A program made the translations under genes and the position numbers. Below the pieces are notes generated by a model, which searched no databases, was not told the DNA's origin, and saw only the letters and a program-made list of their open reading frames with translations. DNA of 64,000 bases from contig NZ_JAAGOB010000010.1 in NCBI RefSeq assembly GCF_010550695.1, positions 96,789 through 160,788 of the forward strand, written 5' to 3'. Of this stretch, positions 51,395-60,119 are shown piece after piece. The stretch's first letter is position 1; the number at the start of each line of letters is the position of its first letter. This stretch comes from Phytoactinopolyspora alkaliphila. Its GTDB lineage: Bacteria; Actinomycetota; Actinomycetes; Jiangellales; Jiangellaceae.

Positions 51395-52539
51395 TCCATG
51401 CCGTCGCCACCCTCGTGCGCAAGGACCTGCGCGAGCGTTTCCGGGACAAGTCGTTCTTCCTGCTGGGGATCCTCACCCCGCTGGTGCTCGCGTTCATCCT
51501 CGACCTCGTCTTCGGCGACCTCGGTGAGGGGGAGCTCGAGGTCAGGATGGGCGTCGTCGACGCCGACCAGTCCGATGTGTCCAGCCAGCTCGGGGAAGGT
51601 CTCGTCGCGCTGGACGGCCAGGGCGGCTTCGAGGTCACCATGCTGGGCGCCGACGCCGACGCCGACGCGGTGATCGACGACGACGGCCTCGACGCGGTGG
51701 TCGTCATCCCGGACGGATTCGGCGCCGCTGTGAACTCGACGGACACCCCGAGCCTGGACGTGGTGGAGAACCCCGATCGTCCGGTCCAGGCCGGTGTCGT
51801 GGAGTCGGTCGTCGACGGCCTTGTCGCCGACATCGAACGATCCCGCCTGCTGGCCGGCGCGGGAGAGCAATTGGACCTCACGGTGCCGGCAGATTCCCTG
51901 GCGAGCGTGCTGGAGGTCAGGCGCGAGCACCCCGGCGGCGAAGGACTCGACGTCGGGGCCAGGATGTTCGCCGGGATGGCAGTGATGTTCGTGTTCTTCA
52001 CCGTCCAGTTCGGTGTCACCACACTGCTCAGCGAGAAGGAGTCCGGGACGCTGACCCGGCTGCTGGCCGCGCCGATCCCACGGGACTCGGTGATGATCGC
52101 GAAGGGCGCGGTGAGCTATGTGCTGGGGGTTCTGGCCACGATGATCCTGATGGTCGCCGCCAGCGTGCTGCTGGGCGCTTCATGGGGCTCGTGGATCGGC
52201 GCGACCCTGCTGGTGTTGAGTGCGGTGCTCACCGCTGTGGCGCTCATGGCGGTGGTCGCGGGCCTGGCCAAGACCGCTGAAGGCGCGGGTGCCGCGCAGG
52301 CGATCATCGCCGTCGGGCTGGCCATGCTGGGAGGTTCCTGGTTCCCCGTGGGCGAAGACGGGCTGATCGGGATGCTGGCCAGGCTGACCCCGCACTACTG
52401 GTTCCTCAGCGGGCTGGAAGACCTGCCCGATGCCGCGTCCTGGACCGTCGTCGGCACTCCGGTGCTGGCCATGCTGATCATCGCGGTGGTGGCCGGCGTC
52501 CCGGCGGCCATCCTCCTGCGCAGGAGGCTGACACCGTGA
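51391..52539 (+). CDS. ABC-2 exporter permease, first subunit
   Basis: A 382-residue permease of the ABC-2/YhgE-like type. One N-terminal helix (DKSFFLLGILTPLVLAFILDLVFG) is followed by a soluble extracytoplasmic domain of about 140 residues, then five C-terminal helices including MFAGMAVMFVFFTVQFGVTTLL. The LLSEKESGTLTRLLAAPI segment is the ATPase-contacting coupling motif. It overlaps its neighbours by four bases on each side. Confidence 0.9.
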   Translation: MIHAVATLVRKDLRERFRDKSFFLLGILTPLVLAFILDLVFGDLGEGELEVRMGVVDADQSDVSSQLGEGLVALDGQGGFEVTMLGADADADAVIDDDGLDAVVVIPDGFGAAVNSTDTPSLDVVENPDRPVQAGVVESVVDGLVADIERSRLLAGAGEQLDLTVPADSLASVLEVRREHPGGEGLDVGARMFAGMAVMFVFFTVQFGVTTLLSEKESGTLTRLLAAPIPRDSVMIAKGAVSYVLGVLATMILMVAASVLLGASWGSWIGATLLVLSAVLTAVALMAVVAGLAKTAEGAGAAQAIIAVGLAMLGGSWFPVGEDGLIGMLARLTPHYWFLSGLEDLPDAASWTVVGTPVLAMLIIAVVAGVPAAILLRRRLTP

Positions 52540-53696
52540 GGAGAATCTTCACCATCGCCCGGTTCAACCTGGTGCGCATGTTCCGGGAACGGGCCAACCT
52601 GTTCTTCGTCCTCGTCTTCCCCATCCTGATCATCGCCGTGCTCGGAACCCAGTTCGGCGACGACCAGACGTCCGAGGTGGGCGTGAGCGGTAGCGGTGAC
52701 CTGGTGGAACGTGGCGTCGAGCGGCTGGAGGGCACGGGCGCGGCGGATGTCCGGCGGGTCGAGTCCGCCGAGGAACTTCGGGAACTGATCGACGACGGCT
52801 CGCTGCCGGCGGGCGTCGTCGTCCCAGGCGATGCCGAAGAGCTCCTGCGCGACGGCGAGGCCGTGCCGCTGACCCTGTACCTCGGCGACGGCGACAACGC
52901 CGCCCAGCTGGAAGGTGTCATCACCCGGGCGTTCGAGGCGGAGGCAGTGGTACCGGGCGTGATCGGGCACCTGACGAGTCAGTCCGATCTCCCCGCCGAC
53001 GAGGTCGCGGACGTGGTCACCCGCACGGCGTCCGCGTTGCCGGCCATCGAGGTCCACCGGGTGCTGGCCGGGGGAGGAGACCCCGACGACACCGGCTACG
53101 GAATCGACCAGGTAGCGGTTGGGATGCTCGTGCTGCTGACCTTCCTCAACGCGCTGACCGGCGCGGCGGCGCTGATCCAGAGCCGCAAGCACGGGGTGAG
53201 CCGTCGGATGGTGGCCACGCCCACGAGCATGCGCACGATCGTGATCGGCGAGGGCGCGGGACGCTGGAGCGTCGGCATGTTCCAGGCCGTCTACATCATG
53301 CTGGTGACGGCCGTGTTGTTCGGCGTGACGTGGGGCGATCCGGTCGGCGCCGTGGCGATCCTGGCCGTCTTCGCCGCCGTGGCAGCGGGTGCGGCGATGC
53401 TGGTAGGCGCCGTCATGCAGAACGACGAGCAGGCAGCCGGCATCACGGTGATGGTGGGCTTGGGCCTGGGGGCGCTCGGTGGTGCGATGCTGCCGCTGGA
53501 GTTGTTCGGCTCGACCATGAACACAGTCGCCCACTTCACGCCGCATGCGTGGGCCATCGACGCGTTCACCGAGTTGGGACGGCACGGCGGCACAGTGATG
53601 GACATCCTGCCTGAGCTCGGTGTGCTAGGCGCGTTTGCCGTGGTGCTTGTGGGCTTGGCCGCGTGGCGGCTGAGGGTGACGCTGACGCGCGTGTGA
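52536..53696 (+). CDS. ABC-2 exporter permease, second subunit
   Basis: A 386-residue permease with the same layout as its upstream neighbour: N-terminal helix (RANLFFVLVFPILIIAVLGTQFG), a soluble domain, then five C-terminal helices. The coupling segment is KHGVSRRMVATPTSMRTIVIGEGAGRW. The two permeases probably form a heterodimer driven by the ATPase. It overlaps the first permease by four bases. A palindromic terminator lies 72 bases after its stop. Confidence 0.9.
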   Translation: MRRIFTIARFNLVRMFRERANLFFVLVFPILIIAVLGTQFGDDQTSEVGVSGSGDLVERGVERLEGTGAADVRRVESAEELRELIDDGSLPAGVVVPGDAEELLRDGEAVPLTLYLGDGDNAAQLEGVITRAFEAEAVVPGVIGHLTSQSDLPADEVADVVTRTASALPAIEVHRVLAGGGDPDDTGYGIDQVAVGMLVLLTFLNALTGAAALIQSRKHGVSRRMVATPTSMRTIVIGEGAGRWSVGMFQAVYIMLVTAVLFGVTWGDPVGAVAILAVFAAVAAGAAMLVGAVMQNDEQAAGITVMVGLGLGALGGAMLPLELFGSTMNTVAHFTPHAWAIDAFTELGRHGGTVMDILPELGVLGAFAVVLVGLAAWRLRVTLTRV

Positions 53697-54241
53697 GGGC
53701 GCTTGCTGGCGCGGTGGCGTGCCGTGCTGCTGGACGGGCGGCGTTGGCATGCGGCTGGGCGCAAGCGAACCTGCATTATCAGGGTGATCACCCTGATAAT
53801 GCAGGTTTCTTCGCAGCCCTGGCCCGGTCGGCAGGCTCGAGCTTGCTCGTCATAGCGCGGTGGCGGTGGCCGGACCAGATCCGCTGGCTTGGCCGGGCGT
53901 GGTGGCCCTCGGCGAAGAGGTCTGGCTGGGTGAGTGTGGTGGCTGTCGTGTGAGAAGAAGCCGGTGTGATGGCTCTTCGTGTGGTCGTGACGGTATGCCG
54001 TGTACGTTCGGGCGCATTTATCCGGCGATAGTCACCACAGCTGGTCACACGCTGACCGTGAAGATCACCGTGCGAGAAACAGCCGCTGCAAAAGCCCTGG
54101 TGATGCCGCCGTGAAGATCACCGTGGTGGTTCTGGAGGGTGCGCGCGCTCCGTGGCGGCGCTTGCGGCCCAGGGTCGGACTTCGCTTGACTGTCGTTGGC
54201 CACGGGTGGACCATGCCATGGAAGCTTGTGCTGCCTCACGG
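53697..54241. other. 545-base region without a supported gene
   Basis: Between the exporter operon and a convergent GNAT gene. It begins with the long palindrome at 53768-53807. Near 54.1 kb a 17-base direct repeat, CCGTGAAGATCACCGTG, occurs at 54056-54072 and 54109-54125. No frame shows convincing codon use. Confidence 0.6.
53768..53807. terminator. Perfect 40-base palindrome, bidirectional terminator
   Basis: Bases 53768-53807 equal their own reverse complement, centred on GGTGATCACC, giving a very stable 18- to 20-base-pair hairpin. On the plus strand TTTCTTC follows. It terminates the ABC-2 exporter operon and possibly the convergent GNAT unit. Its A/T content is higher than that of surrounding DNA. 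Confidence 0.85.
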
Positions 54242-54970
54242 TCACCTGAACAAACGTGCGGCGGCGACCGTCTCTCCGGCGAATCCCAAGCGGCGATAGA
54301 GGCGCACCGCCACGTGGTTGTCGAGGTCGACCATCAACGCCGCGCGGCCGTATCGCCTGACCAGGTCATGGGTGACGAAAGCCGTGGTGTCCTGCGCGTA
54401 GCCCATCCCGCGGACCAGGCCGTCGGTCAGCACCCCCGATATGAAGCCGACCCCGCCGCCGCTCCACGCGTCGGCGGCCAGCGCCACGAGCTGTCCGTCC
54501 TGGTGGCGCGCACCGGCCCAGCGGTGGTCCGGTGACTCCCCAGGTACCGCCCACGTCTCCGGGTGTACGCGTCGGGCGAGTGTTTCGGCCTCGGTCAGCT
54601 CCTCCGCGGTCAGCCACACGGCGCGCCGGGAGGACGCGGCGAGCGTGCGTGTCTCCATCCAGCCGAACTCGTGCGCCTCCGGCAGCTCCGGGATCTCTCG
54701 CACGATCGTATGGACGAGTTCGGCAGTGCCCAGGAGACGAAAGGTCACCGGTAACGCCGTCCGGATCTGCCGGGTGAGCTCTACAGCGTGGTGGGCAGGT
54801 CCCCGGACGACGAGCCGGTCCCGGCGGAACAGGTCCGGGGCGACGACGCCCACAGCGTCGCCGTATCCGTAGGCCGCGCCGCCGGACTCCAGGCGCTGCG
54901 CGGCCCAGCAGGCGAGCGCATCTCCGCCGGTGGCGGTGGCGACATCGGCGACCGTCTCAAACCGCTCCAT
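54242..54970 (-). CDS. GNAT-family acetyltransferase
   Basis: A 242-residue protein with a C-terminal GNAT domain: LTDGLVRGMGYAQDTTAFVTHDLVRRYGRAALMVDLDNHVAVRLYRRLGFAG matches the acetyl-CoA loop and the closing beta bulge. The N-terminal 110 residues are a family-specific domain. The ATG at 54970 overlaps the 3' end of the upstream PLP enzyme gene by 14 bases, implying coupling. The acceptor is unknown; a role in amino-acid or thiol modification is possible given the neighbour. Confidence 0.82.
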   Translation of the reverse strand: MERFETVADVATATGGDALACWAAQRLESGGAAYGYGDAVGVVAPDLFRRDRLVVRGPAHHAVELTRQIRTALPVTFRLLGTAELVHTIVREIPELPEAHEFGWMETRTLAASSRRAVWLTAEELTEAETLARRVHPETWAVPGESPDHRWAGARHQDGQLVALAADAWSGGGVGFISGVLTDGLVRGMGYAQDTTAFVTHDLVRRYGRAALMVDLDNHVAVRLYRRLGFAGETVAAARLFR

Positions 54971-56123
54971 GGTGCCTCGCCTCGTCGAACCGTCGGTCTC
55001 CACCACCGTCGAGGGTATCCAAGGGGTTGCTCAGGCGGAGCTCGTCGCGACGCGATGACTCAAGAGCGTGTTGGAGGTCGCGCCACAGGTCCTCGGCATC
55101 CTCGATGCCGACGGACAGGCGGATCAGCGACTCGTCCACGGTGGTGCTCTCGGCCGGCCAGCGGCGGCGACGCTCCAGGGTGGACTCGACGCCGCCGAGG
55201 CTGGTGGTGTGGACCCACAGGCGCGCGGCGGCCACCACGGCGTCGGCGCCCGCCGCCCCGCCGGGCACCTCGATGGACAGCACGGTGCCGAAGCCCGGAT
55301 ACCGCACCACCCGGACGTTCCGGTGCCCGGAGAGCCGGTCGGCGAGTTCGGCGGCCGTGGCCTGGGCGCGTTCCAGCCGGACACCAAGAGTGCGGATGCC
55401 GCGCAACGCCAGGAAAGTGTCCATGGGGCCGGGAACGGCGCCGTGCAGCTTGCGGTGCCGCTCAAGCGCGGCGAACAGCACGTCGCCGGACACCGCCGTG
55501 GCACCGAGCAGGACGTCGGAGTGACCACTCAGCAGCTTGGTCGCGCTATGAACGACGACGTCCGCCCCCAGCTGGAGCGGGCGCTGGAGGAGCGGTGTGG
55601 CGAAGGTGTTGTCGACCACGGTCAACGCACCGGCGGCGCGGGCGTCGTCGCTGATCTGCCTGATGTCGGCGATCTCCATGGTCGGGTTGGCCGGCGACTC
55701 CAGCCAGACCATGGCGGCGCCGTCGGCCGCCTTGCGCACGGCGGCCGGATCGGTCATGTCGACCTGCCGCACGGTGGCCCGGCCCGCTGCCTGCCGTTCC
55801 CTCAGCTGATCGAGGACGCCCAGGTATGCGGTCTGGGGGGCGACGACAACGGCCCCTTCGGGCACCATGGACAGCACCGCGCTGCAAGCCGCGAGGCCCG
55901 AGGCAAACGCCAGCGCTGTCCCGCCCTCCAAGCCGCCGAGGACGGATTCGAACGCCTCCCACGTGGTGTTCCCGTACCGGCCGTAGCCTCTTTCGCCGCC
56001 CGCGTGATACGTCGAGGCGAACGTGACGGGGGTGTTCAGCGGAGCGTCGGGTTCGGGCTCGGGGCGGCCGTCGACCACCAGCCGGGTTTGCGGGCTGAAC
56101 TGTGCAGCGTGCGAAGGTGCCAT
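54957..56123 (-). CDS. Cystathionine gamma-synthase/gamma-lyase-type PLP enzyme
   Basis: A 388-residue Cys/Met metabolism PLP enzyme. YGRYGNTTWEAFE near residue 48, ASGLAACSAVL, the VDNTFATPLLQRPLQLGADVVVHSATKLLSGHSDVLLG stretch with the PLP Lys, and the C-terminal RLSVGIEDAEDLW are all typical. It acts in trans-sulfuration (cystathionine synthesis or cleavage) or related gamma-elimination; sequence alone does not decide. The true start is ATG 56123; the much longer frame to 57272 is antisense to the neighbouring gene. A CATACT element upstream suggests a leaderless mRNA. Confidence 0.9.
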   Translation of the reverse strand: MAPSHAAQFSPQTRLVVDGRPEPEPDAPLNTPVTFASTYHAGGERGYGRYGNTTWEAFESVLGGLEGGTALAFASGLAACSAVLSMVPEGAVVVAPQTAYLGVLDQLRERQAAGRATVRQVDMTDPAAVRKAADGAAMVWLESPANPTMEIADIRQISDDARAAGALTVVDNTFATPLLQRPLQLGADVVVHSATKLLSGHSDVLLGATAVSGDVLFAALERHRKLHGAVPGPMDTFLALRGIRTLGVRLERAQATAAELADRLSGHRNVRVVRYPGFGTVLSIEVPGGAAGADAVVAAARLWVHTTSLGGVESTLERRRRWPAESTTVDESLIRLSVGIEDAEDLWRDLQHALESSRRDELRLSNPLDTLDGGGDRRFDEARHHGAV

Positions 56124-56231
56124 GTGGCCCAGTATGCGGTGAGGGCTGCGGGCGCGACGGGAGGGTCGTCCGCTCGGCCGGACCGGTGACCGACCATGAG
56201 GCGGCCCAGTCCCGGGCGGTACGGTTGATGG

Positions 56232-59060
56232 GTGACCGGTGCCCTTGCCAGAGACGACGCTGCCCTCTCCGAGCTGCGCGGAATCGCCGGAGAGGCCGCG
56301 GTCCGCACATCCGTGACCGACCTCGCCGCGATGGCGCACGACGCGTCCCACTACCTGCTCCACCCGCGCGGCGTCTTCGTGGCTCAGGATGCCGGCCAGG
56401 TTGCGTCCGCGTTGCGGACCGCCCGGACACATGGCGTGCCGGTCACCTTCCGCTCGGCGGGGACCAGCCTGTCTGGCCAGGCCTCCACCGCGGGCCTTCT
56501 GGTCGACACGAGGCGGCACTTCTCCGGCATCGAGATCCTCGACGGCGGCGCCCGGGTCCGGGTACAGCCGGGCCTGACCCTGCGCCAGGTCAACGCGCGA
56601 CTGGCACCGTACGCACGACGGCTCGGACCGGACCCGGCCAGCGAGTCGGCCTGCACCATCGGCGGCGTCGTGGCCAACAACTCCAGCGGGATGTCCTGCG
56701 GCACCACCGACACCGCCTACCGGACCATTGAATCGATGGTGCTGGTGCTTGCCAGCGGGATCACCATCGACACCGGCGCATCTGACGCCGACGCCAAGCT
56801 GCGACTGCTCGAGCCGGACCTCTACGCGGGCCTGCAGCGCCTGCGGGAGCAGGTTCGCTCCAGTCCGGCCATGCGGGCCACCATCGAGCATCAGTTCTCG
56901 ATGAAGAACACCATGGGTTACGGCGTCAACGCGCTGCTCGACTTCAGCGAGCCGGTCGACATTCTCACCCACCTCGTCGTCGGCAGCGAGGGCACGCTCG
57001 GATTCGTCGCCGAGGTGACGCTTCGCACCGTCCCGCTGCTGGCACACTCCGCGACCAGTCTGCTGGTGTTCGAGTCGCTGCCGGCCGCCACTGACGCACT
57101 TGAGACGCTGATCGATTCCGGCGCGCGGGCCGTGGAGCTGCTTGACGCCGCGTCGTTGCGGGTGGCCCAGACCGACCCGGCGGCACCTCGGGCCGTCTCG
57201 GCGGTGGATGTGGCGGATCACACTGCCCTGCTGGTCGAGTACCAGGCACAGGATGCCGCCGCACTCGACCACGTCGTCGGCGAGGCCGGCCCCGTGCTTG
57301 ACGGGTTGCGGCTCACGTCACCGGCCGAGCTCACTCGAGACCCCGCCATCCGGGCGCAGATGTGGCGGGTCCGCAAGGGCCTCTACACGGCGGTCGCCGG
57401 TGCCCGCCCGGTCGGGTCGACGGCCCTGCTTGAGGACGTCGTCGTTCCTGTGCCTGTGCTGACCTCCACGGTGAGCGAGCTGACCAGGCTGTTCGGTGTG
57501 CATGGCTACGGCGACGCCGTCATCTTCGGTCACGCCAAGGACGGCAACCTGCATTTCATGATCAATCCGATGCTGGCCGAACCGGAGGAACTGGCCCGGT
57601 ACGAGGCATTCACCGAGGACCTCGTCGACCTTGTCCTCGCCAACGACGGCTCGCTGAAAGCCGAGCACGGCACCGGCCGGATTATGGCGCCGTTCGTGCG
57701 CCGCCAGTTCGGTGACGAGCTCTACGCCGTGATGCGGGAGATCAAGCGCCTCTTCGACCCGGAGGGTTTGCTGAACCCCGGCGTGCTGCTGGACGACGAC
57801 CCGCAGGCTCATGTGAAGAACCTCAAGGTGGTACCCGCGGTGGATCCGGCCGTCGACAGCTGCGTCGAGTGCGGGTACTGCGAGCCGGTGTGCCCGTCGC
57901 GGAACACCACCACGACGCCGCGGCAGCGGATCGTGCTGATGCGAGAGATCGCGGCCGCCACGGGTGAGCGACGCCGGCAGCTGGAGGAGGAGTACTCCTA
58001 CGCGGCGGTCGACACCTGCGCGGCCGACTCGCTGTGCGTCACGGCGTGCCCGGTCAGCATCGACACCGGCAAGGTCATGAAAGGCATGCGCGCGGAACGG
58101 CACGGTGCGCTGGCGCAACGGGCCGGTGTGACGGCCGCGAAGCATTGGGCCGGCACGGTGCGCGGGCTGCGGGCCGGGCTGAAGGCGGCAGAGGTGGTAC
58201 CGGATCCAGTGCTCAGGAGCGGCAGCTCGGCAGCGCGGGCGGTCGTGGGCCGGGGTGTCGTCCCGGAGATCGACGGCGGTCTCCCGAAGGCGGGACCGCC
58301 GCGTCCGTCGCCGCAGGCTCCGCCGGACGCCTCGGTCGTGTTCTTCCCGGCCTGCATCGGCTCCATGTTCGGCCCGTCAGGAGGGGAGCTGGCTGGGCCC
58401 GGCTCGACGGCCGCGTTCCTGGCGCTGTGCGAGCGCGCCGGCGTCGAGGTGGCGATCCCGGAGGGGATCGCCGGACTGTGCTGTGGCACGCCGTGGGCCT
58501 CGAAGGGATTCACCAGCGGCAATACGGAGATGGCGCGACGGGTGTTCCGTGCGGTGTGGGAGGCGTCGAGGCACGGGAAGCTGCCGGTGGCGTGCGACGC
58601 GTCGTCGTGCGCTCACGGCCTCGAGCAGCTCGGCGACGCGCTCGACGGCGCGGACCGGGACCGCTACGCGCGGCTGCACATCCTGGACGCGGTGAGCTTC
58701 GTCCGCGAGTCCGTGCTGCCCGCGGTGCGGGTGCGCAGGCGGCTACCGTCACTGGCTGTTCACCCGACGTGTTCCACCGTGCACATGGGCACGATGGACG
58801 ACCTCCGCGGTGTGGCTGAGGCGGTGGCCGACGTTGTGGTCGTCCCCAGCTCGTGGGGATGCTGCGGATTCGCGGGTGACCGTGGGCTGTTCTATCCGGA
58901 GCTGACCGACGGCGCCACCGAGGCCGAGGCCGCTGAGCTCGCCGACGCGGACGTCGTGGGCTATGCCTCGTCGAACCGGACGTGTGAGCTGGGCATGAGC
59001 CGCGCCACGGGCAAGGACTACCACCACATCCTCGAACTCCTGGAGCTGGCCACCCGCTGA
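56232..59060 (+). CDS. D-lactate/2-hydroxyacid dehydrogenase with FAD and Fe-S domains
   Basis: A 942-residue fusion flavoprotein of the GlcD-GlcF/Dld2 type. The FAD-binding part (about 20-240) includes SAGTSLSGQASTAGLLVDTRRHF; the FAD-oxidase C-domain follows to about 520. Two iron-sulfur motifs come next: CVECGYCEPVCPS and CAADSLCVTACPVSIDTG. The C-terminal part carries two CCG-type domains (CCGTPWASKGF and CCGFAGDRGLF). It likely oxidises D-lactate or another 2-hydroxyacid and reduces quinones. It starts at GTG 56232 and stands alone. Confidence 0.92.
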   Translation: MTGALARDDAALSELRGIAGEAAVRTSVTDLAAMAHDASHYLLHPRGVFVAQDAGQVASALRTARTHGVPVTFRSAGTSLSGQASTAGLLVDTRRHFSGIEILDGGARVRVQPGLTLRQVNARLAPYARRLGPDPASESACTIGGVVANNSSGMSCGTTDTAYRTIESMVLVLASGITIDTGASDADAKLRLLEPDLYAGLQRLREQVRSSPAMRATIEHQFSMKNTMGYGVNALLDFSEPVDILTHLVVGSEGTLGFVAEVTLRTVPLLAHSATSLLVFESLPAATDALETLIDSGARAVELLDAASLRVAQTDPAAPRAVSAVDVADHTALLVEYQAQDAAALDHVVGEAGPVLDGLRLTSPAELTRDPAIRAQMWRVRKGLYTAVAGARPVGSTALLEDVVVPVPVLTSTVSELTRLFGVHGYGDAVIFGHAKDGNLHFMINPMLAEPEELARYEAFTEDLVDLVLANDGSLKAEHGTGRIMAPFVRRQFGDELYAVMREIKRLFDPEGLLNPGVLLDDDPQAHVKNLKVVPAVDPAVDSCVECGYCEPVCPSRNTTTTPRQRIVLMREIAAATGERRRQLEEEYSYAAVDTCAADSLCVTACPVSIDTGKVMKGMRAERHGALAQRAGVTAAKHWAGTVRGLRAGLKAAEVVPDPVLRSGSSAARAVVGRGVVPEIDGGLPKAGPPRPSPQAPPDASVVFFPACIGSMFGPSGGELAGPGSTAAFLALCERAGVEVAIPEGIAGLCCGTPWASKGFTSGNTEMARRVFRAVWEASRHGKLPVACDASSCAHGLEQLGDALDGADRDRYARLHILDAVSFVRESVLPAVRVRRRLPSLAVHPTCSTVHMGTMDDLRGVAEAVADVVVVPSSWGCCGFAGDRGLFYPELTDGATEAEAAELADADVVGYASSNRTCELGMSRATGKDYHHILELLELATR

Positions 59061-59068
59061 GCGCCTTG

Positions 59069-59110
59069 CGTCCTGCACAACGTGGCCTGGGGCGCTCGCC
59101 ATGCAGGACG
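59069..59110. terminator. Bidirectional terminator hairpin
   Basis: CGTCCTGCA (59069-59077) pairs with TGCAGGACG (59102-59110); the 24-base loop can fold further. It lies in the 50-base space between the converging dehydrogenase and WYL regulator genes. No U tract follows. Confidence 0.6.
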
Positions 59111-60070
59111 TTAGGGCGTGGGCGACGTGCGGTGCGCGGCAAGGAGGGCGCGGGCGGCGTCGAGGATGTCCTGGCGAACGGCGTCCGGCTCCAGGACGAT
59201 GACGTCGCCGGCGAGCCCGAGCAGATAGACGCGCGCCTCGTAGGCCTTCTCGAACGTCATCGCGACGTCCCACCAGCCGTCGGCGCACTCGGTGGCCTCA
59301 TCGATGACGGCGTTCGGCGCCCACCGGAGGCGATGGCCGACGGCGTGGCGGACCCGGAGGCGAACTGGAGTGTCGCGGAGGCTCGCGAAGTACTGCTCGT
59401 TGCTGCGCTCCCAGTGTTCGGCGAGATCGAACCCGGCGGGGCGCTCGAAACCCTGCTCGGTGATGGCTGTATGCCGGATACGCGAGACCCGGTAGGTGCG
59501 GAACTCGGAGTCAGCGCGCTGCGCGATCAGGTACCAGGAGTTCTTCTTGGCGACGAGCCCCAGGGGAGCGACGACGACCTCCCCGGCGCCGGAGCCGTAT
59601 CGCATCCGGACCAGCCGCTCCTCCCACAGCGCCCGCTGGAGCTCGGGAAGCGCGGTGGCGGCATCCCGGCCGCCTGACCAGTCGGCATGGTCGACGAGGA
59701 TCCTTTCTCGAGCCAGGTCCGCGTCGCGGCGGGCATGAGCCGGGATGGTCGAGAGCAGCTTGGTGGCTGCGCTGGCCGCGGCATCGGCCAGTCCGAGGTC
59801 GGACAGGATGTGCTCTGTGGTCCCGATGAACAGTGCCCCGGTCTCGGCCGGGCTCAGGCCGGTGAGCCGGGTCCGATAGTCCGGCGCGAGGGACCAGCCG
59901 CCTGCCCGGCCGCGGTCGGCATAGACGGGGATTCCGGCCGAGCTGAGCGCGTCCAGATCACGCTGGATGGTGCGGGGTGACACCTCCAGGCTTGCAGCCA
60001 GCTCAGCGGCCGTGAGCCGGCCTCTGGTCTGCAACAGCAGGATGATCTGGACGAGACGATCCGCACGCAT
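59111..60070 (-). CDS. WYL-domain transcription regulator (DeoR-like HTH)
   Basis: A 319-residue regulator. Residues 1-55 form a winged helix (RLVQIILLLQTRGRLTAAELAASLEVSPRTIQRDLDALSSAGIPV), and the C-terminal 170 residues a WYL ligand-binding domain (SWYLIAQRADSEFRTYRVSRI). WYL regulators in actinobacteria respond to nucleotides or stress and often control DNA-damage functions. It is divergent from the DinB-ankyrin gene, with a palindrome between them. It probably represses itself and that gene. Confidence 0.92.
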   Translation of the reverse strand: MRADRLVQIILLLQTRGRLTAAELAASLEVSPRTIQRDLDALSSAGIPVYADRGRAGGWSLAPDYRTRLTGLSPAETGALFIGTTEHILSDLGLADAAASAATKLLSTIPAHARRDADLARERILVDHADWSGGRDAATALPELQRALWEERLVRMRYGSGAGEVVVAPLGLVAKKNSWYLIAQRADSEFRTYRVSRIRHTAITEQGFERPAGFDLAEHWERSNEQYFASLRDTPVRLRVRHAVGHRLRWAPNAVIDEATECADGWWDVAMTFEKAYEARVYLLGLAGDVIVLEPDAVRQDILDAARALLAAHRTSPTP

Positions 60071-60076
60071 GAATCA

Positions 60077-60099
60077 AATATGACACAGGGTGTCTTATT
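60077..60099. promoter_or_regulatory. Dyad operator between the WYL and DinB-ankyrin genes
   Basis: AATATGACAC and GTGTCTTATT form a ten-base dyad with one mismatch and a three-base spacer. It lies seven bases from the WYL gene start and 20 from the divergent start, the natural place for shared autoregulation. Confidence 0.65.
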
Positions 60100-60119
60100 T
60101 GAGGCCTACGGTGGTGGCC

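Noticed and set aside
54957-57272. A 771-residue minus-strand frame
   Set aside because: The first half is antisense to the flavo-iron-sulfur dehydrogenase gene. The PLP enzyme begins at 56123.
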